A DNA stretch of 64,000 nucleotides from Cupriavidus pauculus (lineage in GTDB: Bacteria; Pseudomonadota; Gammaproteobacteria; Burkholderiales; Burkholderiaceae). Shown here piece by piece: positions 38,030-44,735 of this stretch (its first letter is position 1; each line of letters begins with the position of its first letter). A program made the translations under genes and the position numbers. The notes beneath the pieces are model-generated. The model was given only the letters and a program-made list of their open reading frames with translations, did no database searches and had not been told where the DNA came from. Location: the NCBI RefSeq assembly GCF_003854935.1, contig NZ_CP033969.1, forward strand, positions 2,294,001-2,358,000, read 5' to 3'.

Positions 38030-39043
38030 ATGCGCGCCAATCCCCTCCCGTTCCCACCGGCCTCTCGCGCCGGCGACGGCCCCAGCGAGGTCGCGTGGTC
38101 CGCCTTGGGCGCTGACCTGCGGGTGGCCGTGGTGGACGGCACGCTGGCGGGGCACGAGCGCCGCGAATCGGCGTTCGGCAGCCATGTAGCGCTGGCGTTG
38201 ATGGTGGAAGGTGCGGGACATTTCCAGATGGAAGGCCATGCGCAGACCTGCCCGTACCGGGACGGCTGCTGCTACCTGAGCTGCGCATGGGAGGGCGGGC
38301 GCGGTGTGGACCTGTTCACCGGCCACAGCCCCCGCCGCGTGGTGCTGCTGCAATACCGCACGGACTGGCTCAGCCTGTTCGACCGCACTGGTCCGGCGGC
38401 GCCACCGGGCGGGCTGGTGCATAGCCATCCCTGGCGCCAGGCGTGGGTGCTGCGCATGCCGATGCCGCCCGCGCTGCGCAACCTCGCGCACGACCTGCTG
38501 GCCAACGGCGCGCCGCGGCATCCGCTGGATCGCCTGCGGACCAAGAGCAGGGCCTTGGGCGCGCTGGCGACACTGGCCGAATGGGCCGAAGGCGGCGCCG
38601 ATGCTGACGCCCCCGCGCTGCTCCAGCCGGGCGTGGAAAGCGAAGCGTGCGGCGCGGACTGCGTGCCCGGACAGGTTTGCGAAGGAGACGACCGCCGGGG
38701 AAGCAGCGACCGCCCGCTCACGGGCCGGCAGCGGCGGCAGCTGTGTGCCGCGCGCCATCATATCCACGCCAATTGCCTGGAACCGCTGACGGTTGGCGGC
38801 GTGGCCCGCGCGGTGGGGCTCGGCGAAGCCGCCTTGCGCAATGGCTTTCGGGCGCTGTTCGGCTGCACCGTCTACGACTACGTGCTGGAACGCCGCCTGG
38901 CGGAGGCCGCGCGGCTGCTGCGGGAGAACGGGCTGTCGGTGGCCGAGGTGGCGTGGCGCAGCGGCTTCTCGCATGCGAGCCACCTTTCGCGGCACTTCAG
39001 GCGTCGCTACGGGATGTCGCCGGGCGACTACCGGTCGCGCTAG
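38030..39043 (+). CDS. ybtA: AraC-family transcriptional activator, YbtA/PchR-like
   Basis: This 337-residue regulator has a C-terminal pair of helix-turn-helix motifs (about residues 245-335; LTVGGVARAVGLGEAALRNG and LSVAEVAWRSGFSHASHLSR) typical of AraC. The N-terminal part resembles PchR/YbtA-type sensor domains that bind the siderophore. A long acidic, Cys-containing linker (about residues 185-230) joins them and is unusual in length. It is divergent from the receptor-biosynthesis operon, the position ybtA holds next to the Yersinia ybt genes, and probably activates it when the ferric siderophore is present. Its ribosome-binding site would lie inside the Fur-like repeat (GAGAAG). Confidence 0.9.
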   Translation: MRANPLPFPPASRAGDGPSEVAWSALGADLRVAVVDGTLAGHERRESAFGSHVALALMVEGAGHFQMEGHAQTCPYRDGCCYLSCAWEGGRGVDLFTGHSPRRVVLLQYRTDWLSLFDRTGPAAPPGGLVHSHPWRQAWVLRMPMPPALRNLAHDLLANGAPRHPLDRLRTKSRALGALATLAEWAEGGADADAPALLQPGVESEACGADCVPGQVCEGDDRRGSSDRPLTGRQRRQLCAARHHIHANCLEPLTVGGVARAVGLGEAALRNGFRALFGCTVYDYVLERRLAEAARLLRENGLSVAEVAWRSGFSHASHLSRHFRRRYGMSPGDYRSR

Positions 39044-39082
39044 CTTGGCCCGGCTGTCGCGGGCAAGCCGTTGGCGCGGCGC

Positions 39083-39925
39083 TCAGTCGGCCGTGCGCAG
39101 CGCGTAGAGCGCGTAGAACGGCACGCGGAGCAGGGCCTGCGACAGCGGACCGAGCACCGAATACGGCAAGCCGTAGCCGTCCATCACGCGATAGATGCCA
39201 TGCGGGCGCAGCCGCGCGTGCGGCGCCACCAGTTCGGCAGGGCGGCGTGGCCCCCACTGGAACTGCGCACCGGTCTGGCCCACGGACGGATGGTGGCGCG
39301 CCCGGCCCGCGGCCAGCCAGCACATCACGTCGAAGGCCAGCACCGACCCTGCCGGCGCCCGCTCGCCGAAGGTTGCCAGGATCTGCCGCACCGTATCGGG
39401 ATGCAGATACATGAAGACCCCCTCGCTGAACAGGAATACCGGTGGCGCGTCACGGGTGGCCGGCAGCGACAGCGTGTCCCACCAGCGCGCGTCGCCCAGG
39501 TCCAGCGGCAGCGTGGCGTGGCGGGCGCCGGCAGCGGGAAGCAGCGCGCGGCGCAGGGGCAGGACTTCGGGGAGATCGGCGTCGGTCATGCGCACCCGGC
39601 CGTTGTCGAGCCATTGGAAGTAGTGGCTCAGGCCGGCGCCCAGGTTGACGACGTGGCCGTCGGGGTGCCTGGCCAGGTAGTCCTGTGCCAGCGCGCGGAA
39701 CTGCCGCGTGCGCGCCAGCACGCCATAGACCGAGTGCCGGTCGTGAAGCCAGCGCGAGCCGTCGTCGCCCAGCGCCGCCATCATGCGGGCCGCGTGACGG
39801 TCGTCGACTGCCACCTTCGGAAACAGGCGGTCGCCCCACGCACGGGCGGCCAGCGGAATACGCAATGTGGACGGCACCGCCGAGAGCGCCGCGCCTGCAA
39901 GCATTTCTGGATTCGATGAGGTCAT
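39083..39925 (-). CDS. SAM-dependent methyltransferase, COG3315 (PPM-like) family
   Basis: This 280-residue protein belongs to the leucine-carboxyl-methyltransferase-like group often named O-methyltransferases of polyketide biosynthesis. Visible motifs are VVNLGAGLSHYFQWL (SAM-binding loop), TDADLPEVLPLRR (acidic ribose-binding site) and FLFSEGVFMYL (post-motif). The start MTSSNPEML at 39925 was preferred to the upstream Met, because the upstream stretch is not family-like. It converges on the AraC gene with 39 bases between them, so it is not in the siderophore operon. Whether it modifies the siderophore is unknown; enzymes of this group occur alone in many genomes. Confidence 0.85.
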   Translation of the reverse strand: MTSSNPEMLAGAALSAVPSTLRIPLAARAWGDRLFPKVAVDDRHAARMMAALGDDGSRWLHDRHSVYGVLARTRQFRALAQDYLARHPDGHVVNLGAGLSHYFQWLDNGRVRMTDADLPEVLPLRRALLPAAGARHATLPLDLGDARWWDTLSLPATRDAPPVFLFSEGVFMYLHPDTVRQILATFGERAPAGSVLAFDVMCWLAAGRARHHPSVGQTGAQFQWGPRRPAELVAPHARLRPHGIYRVMDGYGLPYSVLGPLSQALLRVPFYALYALRTAD

Positions 39926-40056
39926 GCCAGCTCCGGTGGGCGGGCAGCCGCGCGGCTGCCCATCGCAGCGGGCATGGTAGCGGGAATCGTCATCGATGCG
40001 CGGCCCTGCGCGCCGGGCCTCTGATCCAGTGCAAACTGGCTCCGGTACGCAAGCCA

Positions 40057-40084
40057 ACGGGGCGCCCCTCGCAGGGCGCCCCGT
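40057..40084. terminator. Perfect 11-bp hairpin downstream of the 856-residue gene
   Basis: ACGGGGCGCCC (40057-40067) and GGGCGCCCCGT (40074-40084) form a perfect stem with a 6-base loop. It lies 29 bases past the stop of the minus-strand gene 40113-42683. No U-run follows on either strand, so it may act as a Rho-assisted or transcript-protecting hairpin. Confidence 0.55.
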
Positions 40085-40112
40085 CGCATGCTTCGGATGT
40101 TTCCGACCGGTC

Positions 40113-42683
40113 TTAGCGGCGGCGCGGCCGGCGCAGTACCTTGCACTGGCCGACGGTTGCGGCGTCAGGCGCGAACGGGATCGGGCTGCGCATGTAGTCG
40201 CGCAGCTTGTCGCGCACGAACGAGGTGTCGTCGCCTACCGACGAGATGATGCCCGTGGTGGCGCCGCCGCCCAGCAGCAGCGTGAAGATGCCGCGGTACG
40301 GGAAGTCGCCGTACGCGGGCAGGCTCACGTCGAACGGTTCCGAGCGCCGGAACATGTCCTCGGCGGTGCGGCCCATGGCCCAGTGGAACGCCTCGGGGAA
40401 GCGCAGCGCGACGATCTTCGGGTTGACGTTGTGGTAGTCCGAGCCGATGACCGGGTCGCCAAGGATGTAGGTGCCGCCCGTGCCCCAGTTCTGCGTGTCG
40501 AAGTTGTCGTTGACCGGGTCCGAGACCGACGGCGCGTGGCTGGCCGGAATCTGCCACGGCATGATCGGGAAGCGGAGCGCGCGGCTCAGTTCGGCGCAGA
40601 AGTCGAAGAAGCGGCTCCACTCGTGCGTCCAGTAACAGTAGCCGTTGGCGTAGCTGCGGATCGTGAAGTCGTCGGCCTCGTAGCGGTCCACGGCCAGGAA
40701 GTCCGGCGCGTACGGGCCGTCGTGCACGCCCATGGCGTCGATGAACGCGGCCGTGGCGCGCGCGTTCTGCACCGGCTCGTCGCCCGAGGCGTAGATCCAT
40801 TCCGATGCGCCCACGCCCCACAGGTTGACCTGCCAGCCAAAGCTGACGGCCGGCGCCACCGTGCGGATCAGCCAGTTCACGGCCGCCACGTAGCCGCGCA
40901 CGTTTTCGGTGATCGACGCCGGAATCGCGGCCTGCACGTTCCAGTGGTCCAGCGCCATGCGCAGCGGCTCGCGCACCGGCATTGCGTACTCGGGCCCGAA
41001 GCCGCCCTGCTGGCAGGCGCCCAGGAAGTCGGGGTTGACCACGTAGCCGGCCGGCACCGGGTGGTCGGCGTCGATGTGCTGGTTGGACAGGTTCAGCGAC
41101 AGGATCAGGTTGGCAAAGCTGTGCGCCAGCCCCTGCTTGTTGGCGAGCTGCGTGGGCGTGTCGCCCAGCGACAGGTTGCACGTGTACGACACGATCACCG
41201 GCAGCACGCGATGGTTGCCGCCGATCTGCTGCTCGACGTCGCGCGCCAGCAGGATCGTCGCCGTGGTCTGGTTGTCCGATTCCAGGTAGACGTTGGCGTC
41301 GCCCGCGCCGTCAAAGCCCGCGTACTTGAAGACCGACGACGCCCGCGCCGCCACGAAGTCGGCCGCGTTGCCCGGCGTCAGGTCGGCGCAGCCGCCGAAG
41401 CTCAGGAAGTCCGGGAAGCCGCGCACCTTGAGGTTGGCGCCGCGCGACACCGACACGGCCAGCCGCGTGGTGCCGTTGGCGGCCACGTGCACGGAGTCTT
41501 CGGCCCGCACGTTGTAGACCACGCCGTCCATGATGAAGTCGGGAATCTGCACGTCATAGCGGCCCGGGCCCACCGGCACGGCGAACTGGTGGTCGTGGCT
41601 GCCGGCCATGATCGGGAACGACTGGTGGTAGGTCATGCCGTCGGCCACGAGCCGCACGTCGAGCGGGGTGCCCACGGTGACGTCCGACGTGACCAGGATC
41701 GGCAGCGTGACGTAGCCGGTGGTGTCCACGGCCGCCGACTGCATCTCGGACGCCGAGAACAGCACGTTCTCGATCGAATCGCCGAGGTTGCGGACCTTGG
41801 TCGGGAACGTGTAGCGGACGTTGTTCAGCGCGATTGGCGCGATGCCGATGTCGACGGGCCCCGCCTGCGGCAGGCCGCCCAGCGGCATGATGCCCGGCAC
41901 CGGCATCGGGAAGGCCAGGATGGTCTCGCCCGTGTGGCGCGCCACGATCGACACGTTTGCCTGCTCGTCGGCCAGCACCGGAATCTCGTCGATGGCGATG
42001 TTCAGGCGCGAGTAGTACTGGGCGTCGGCATAGGTCACCACCACGGCCGTGGTGCCGCCCGGCGAGACCGTCACGGTCTGGGGATGGACGGTGGCCTGGG
42101 CGATGACGGTGGAGATGTCGTTGTGCAGCGGGTCGGCGGTCACGGTGTAGGTGCCGGCCGGCAGCGCCAGCGGCGTGACGGTGCCTGGCGAGACCGTTTC
42201 CACGTGGACCTGCGAGCCCTGCGTGAACGTCAGCGTCTGCGCGGCCGAATAGAGCGCGGTGTCCGGCGCTGTGGCGGCCTGCACGCGCACCGTGCCGCTG
42301 GTGTCGGGCAGCGCGTCGGCGGCCAGCGCGAACGACGCCAGGTACGCCTGCCCGGCCTGGCCGGTCATGTCGCCGTTGATGCCGATCTTGATCGTGTCCT
42401 GCGGCGCAAACGTGTGCGCCGACGCAAAGTTGACCTTGGCCTCCACGTCCCACGTCTGGGCGTCGATCCGGCTGTTCGCGGTCTCGGCCTCGGTGGCCAT
42501 CCAGCTCTGCAGCTGGACGTTGAAGTCAGTAGGCTGCACGGCCACCGGCGCGTGGAATTTCAGTCCCAGGAAACGGTCGATGCTGACCGGGGCGCCACTG
42601 GTGTGGCGGATGTTGGTGATGGCGATCACGCCGTACCACTGCGACGCGCCGCTCTCGATGCCGATATCGAAAATAATTGCCAT
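40113..42683 (-). CDS. Large protein of unknown function; beta-rich N-terminal part, glycosidase-like C-terminal part
   Basis: I do not recognise this 856-residue protein. It has no Sec or Tat signal and no membrane helix. Residues 1 to about 120 look like a beta-sandwich with an exposed-aromatic pattern, a little like carbohydrate-binding modules. Residues about 120-400 are Thr/Val/Gly-rich and look like several immunoglobulin-like or PEGA-like beta domains (LPAGTYTVTADP, GPGRYDVQIPD). Residues about 420-850 alternate strand and helix like a TIM barrel, with segments such as LPVIVSYTCNLS, FGWQVNLWG, DFLAVDRYEADDF and FPIMPWQIPAS that recall glycoside hydrolases; the Asp/Glu residues in DRYEADD are catalytic candidates. 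A strong ribosome-binding site (GGAGGGAGGG) precedes the ATG, so expression is likely. It is single-gene, with no operon partner. Function is not assigned. Confidence 0.8.
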   Translation of the reverse strand: MAIIFDIGIESGASQWYGVIAITNIRHTSGAPVSIDRFLGLKFHAPVAVQPTDFNVQLQSWMATEAETANSRIDAQTWDVEAKVNFASAHTFAPQDTIKIGINGDMTGQAGQAYLASFALAADALPDTSGTVRVQAATAPDTALYSAAQTLTFTQGSQVHVETVSPGTVTPLALPAGTYTVTADPLHNDISTVIAQATVHPQTVTVSPGGTTAVVVTYADAQYYSRLNIAIDEIPVLADEQANVSIVARHTGETILAFPMPVPGIMPLGGLPQAGPVDIGIAPIALNNVRYTFPTKVRNLGDSIENVLFSASEMQSAAVDTTGYVTLPILVTSDVTVGTPLDVRLVADGMTYHQSFPIMAGSHDHQFAVPVGPGRYDVQIPDFIMDGVVYNVRAEDSVHVAANGTTRLAVSVSRGANLKVRGFPDFLSFGGCADLTPGNAADFVAARASSVFKYAGFDGAGDANVYLESDNQTTATILLARDVEQQIGGNHRVLPVIVSYTCNLSLGDTPTQLANKQGLAHSFANLILSLNLSNQHIDADHPVPAGYVVNPDFLGACQQGGFGPEYAMPVREPLRMALDHWNVQAAIPASITENVRGYVAAVNWLIRTVAPAVSFGWQVNLWGVGASEWIYASGDEPVQNARATAAFIDAMGVHDGPYAPDFLAVDRYEADDFTIRSYANGYCYWTHEWSRFFDFCAELSRALRFPIMPWQIPASHAPSVSDPVNDNFDTQNWGTGGTYILGDPVIGSDYHNVNPKIVALRFPEAFHWAMGRTAEDMFRRSEPFDVSLPAYGDFPYRGIFTLLLGGGATTGIISSVGDDTSFVRDKLRDYMRSPIPFAPDAATVGQCKVLRRPRRR

Positions 42684-42810
42684 GATCCCTCCCTCCGCAT
42701 GATGTGAACGCGGCGCGCACCGCGCCGGCGTCAGCGCAGGTTAGGGGGCGAGTCGGGCGGTGGGAATGGATTGGCCGGGTGGCCGGCAGGGGCGGGAGGG
42801 GGTGCCGATG

Positions 42811-42834
42811 GCCTCCCCCGAACGCGGGAGAGGC
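42811..42834. repeat. REP-like hairpin downstream of yggX
   Basis: GCCTCCCCCG-AACG-type sequence folding back on CGGGAGAGGC: ten base pairs with one mismatch. It resembles the CTCTCCCGCG / CGCGGGAGAG elements at 48861-48989 and sits 28 bases after the yggX stop (minus strand), where it may end transcription. Confidence 0.5.
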
Positions 42835-42861
42835 TGGCGCATCAGGAAGCTGGCGCGGGGA

Positions 42862-43137
42862 TCAGGCGCTGGGCGGCGGCACGTAGCCGGCGGCCTGGTC
42901 GGCGCCTTCGCCGAAGAAATATTTCTCGGTCTGCTTGAGCAGGTACTGGCGCGCGCGGACGTCGGCCATGTTCAGGCGGTTCTCGTTGATCAGCATCGTC
43001 TGGTGCTTGAGCCAGCCGGCCCAGGCCTCCTTCGACACGTTCTGCCAGATCTTCTTGCCGAGGTCGCCCGGCAGCGGGGGGAAGTCGAGACCTTCGGCTT
43101 CCTTGTTCAGCTTGACGCAATGGACCATGCGGGCCAT
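42862..43137 (-). CDS. yggX: Iron-trafficking / oxidative damage protection protein YggX
   Basis: This 91-residue cytoplasmic protein belongs to the YggX family, which protects iron-sulphur proteins from oxidative damage and may carry Fe(II). The start [21 protein letters not shown] carries the conserved Cys7, and the length matches the family (about 90). The open frame extends upstream but the family start is clear, with GGAG-type ribosome-binding sequence ahead of it. It follows argA on the same strand after 102 bases; a TACAAT -10-like element is present in that gap on the minus strand (near 43166), so it may have its own promoter. Confidence 0.96.
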   Translation of the reverse strand: MARMVHCVKLNKEAEGLDFPPLPGDLGKKIWQNVSKEAWAGWLKHQTMLINENRLNMADVRARQYLLKQTEKYFFGEGADQAAGYVPPPSA

Positions 43138-43239
43138 GAGGGACTCCTTCTTTCGTGTGGGCGCTATTGTAGCCAAGCTCGCGGGGCGGGGCAGCGGCCG
43201 CCGCCCATGCCCCTGCGGTGCATGGTGTTATCGGCGGGC

Positions 43240-44712
43240 TTACAGCTTCTTCATCAGCACCATCGACTTGCGCTGCCAGTTGTAGAGCTTGCGCTTGTCC
43301 TCGGGCAGGTCGTCGACGGTGGCATGGACAAAGCCGCGCTTCAGGAACCAGTGCTCCGTGCGCGTGGTGAGCACGAACAGCCGCTCCAGCCCCAGCGCGC
43401 GGGCGCGGCGCTCGATGCGCTTGAGCAGCCGCTCGCCGTCGCCGGTGCCCTGGGCCTCGGCGGACACGGTCAGGCAGGCCATCTCGCCCATGTTCTCGCG
43501 CGGGAATTCGTAAAGCGCGGCGCAGCCGAACAGCACGTTGTCGTGCTCGATCACCGAGAACTTGTCGATGTCGCGCTCGATCAGGTGGCGTCCCCGCGGC
43601 ACCAGCGTGCCGTCGGCCTCCAGCGGGGCGATCAGCTGCAGGATGCCGCCCACGTCGTCCAGCGTGGCCTCGCGCAGGCTTTCCAGGTCGGTATCGGACA
43701 CCATGGTGCCCACGCCGTCGTGCAGGAACAGTTCCAGCAGCACCGATCCGTCCATGTCGAACGGGATCAGGTGGGCGCGCGGCACGCCGCCCTTGAGCGC
43801 CTTGACCAGGTGTTCCAGGTAATAGGCCACGTCGGGCGGCAGGTGGTTGTTCTGCAGCCGCTCCACGGCCGTGCGCAGCGACATTTCCTTCATCAGCTTG
43901 CCCACGGCGTCCGGCACGCCGGGTACCTCGGTGATGAAGATCAGCTTGTCGGCCTTGAGCGCGCTGGCGGCGGCGCTGGCCACGTCTTCCATCGACAGGT
44001 TGAACGCCTGCCCGGTCGGCGAGAAGCCGAGTGGCGAAAGCAGCACCACCTTGCCGTGCGACAGCGACATGCGCATGGAATCGCCGTCCACCTTGCGCAC
44101 CAGGCCCGTGTGCTGGTAGTCCACGCCATTGACGATGCCCACCGGGCGCGCCGTGATGAAGTTGCCCGAGATGACCGACAGCTGCGCGCCGGCCATCGGC
44201 GTATTGGGCAGGCCCTGGCTGAACGCGGCCTCGATGTCCAGCCGCAGCTCGCCGGCGGCCTCCTTGGCGCATTCCAGCGCGGCGTTGTCGGTAATGCGCA
44301 CGCCATCGGCAAACTGCGACTGCACGTTGCGCAGCGCGAGCTGTTCTTCCACCTGCGGGCGCGAGCCGAACACCAGCACCACGTGCATGCCCATGGCGTG
44401 CAGCAGCGCCACGTCGTTGACCAGCGCGTTGAGCACGCCGGCCTTGACCAGTTCGCCGCTGAAGGCGATCACGAAGGTCTTGCCGCGGAACGTGTGGATG
44501 TACGGCGCCACCGCGCGCAGCCAGTCGACGAACTGCTGCTGGTCCGGGCCGCCGTTCTCGACGGATTCGGTGCCGGCAACGGACGACGGGATCGGCGTGG
44601 CGGGGGCGGCGGAGGGCATCGGGACGGCGTTCTGATCGGCCGTCGGATCGACGGAAGGGGGCGTGGCGGCAGGATCGGGGTCCTGCGGCGGGGAGTCGGT
44701 TCTGGCGTTCAT
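43240..44712 (-). CDS. argA: N-acetylglutamate synthase ArgA
   Basis: This 490-residue enzyme makes N-acetylglutamate from glutamate and acetyl-CoA, the first step of arginine synthesis. An amino-acid-kinase-like domain fills about residues 65-330 (GKTFVIAFSGELVKAG near its start) and a GNAT acetyltransferase domain the last 150 residues (acetyl-CoA loop AEAQGTGDGERLL). Length exceeds the usual 440-450 residues because of a Pro/Ala-rich, probably disordered N-terminal stretch of about 55 residues. The real start could be later, for instance the Met in MPSAAPATP. It is divergent from hrpA with only 23 bases between the two start codons. Confidence 0.95.
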   Translation of the reverse strand: MNARTDSPPQDPDPAATPPSVDPTADQNAVPMPSAAPATPIPSSVAGTESVENGGPDQQQFVDWLRAVAPYIHTFRGKTFVIAFSGELVKAGVLNALVNDVALLHAMGMHVVLVFGSRPQVEEQLALRNVQSQFADGVRITDNAALECAKEAAGELRLDIEAAFSQGLPNTPMAGAQLSVISGNFITARPVGIVNGVDYQHTGLVRKVDGDSMRMSLSHGKVVLLSPLGFSPTGQAFNLSMEDVASAAASALKADKLIFITEVPGVPDAVGKLMKEMSLRTAVERLQNNHLPPDVAYYLEHLVKALKGGVPRAHLIPFDMDGSVLLELFLHDGVGTMVSDTDLESLREATLDDVGGILQLIAPLEADGTLVPRGRHLIERDIDKFSVIEHDNVLFGCAALYEFPRENMGEMACLTVSAEAQGTGDGERLLKRIERRARALGLERLFVLTTRTEHWFLKRGFVHATVDDLPEDKRKLYNWQRKSMVLMKKL

Positions 44713-44735
44713 GCGGCGGATTATAATCCCGGCCA
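44713..44735. promoter_or_regulatory. Shared palindromic -10 element for divergent argA and hrpA
   Basis: GGATTATAATCC at 44718-44729 is a perfect 12-base palindrome and contains TATAAT on both strands (44722-44727 on plus, 44725-44720 on minus). A start point about 7 bases beyond each -10 would fall at about 44734 (plus) and 44713 (minus), only one or two bases from the annotated ATG codons of hrpA (44736) and argA (44712). Both messages would then be leaderless or nearly so. No good -35 is seen. Confidence 0.6.

Noticed and set aside
40113-42683. Secreted chitinase or cellulase assignment for the 856-residue protein
   Set aside because: The glycosidase resemblance is only by general pattern; no family signature could be confirmed and there is no signal peptide, so no enzyme name was given.
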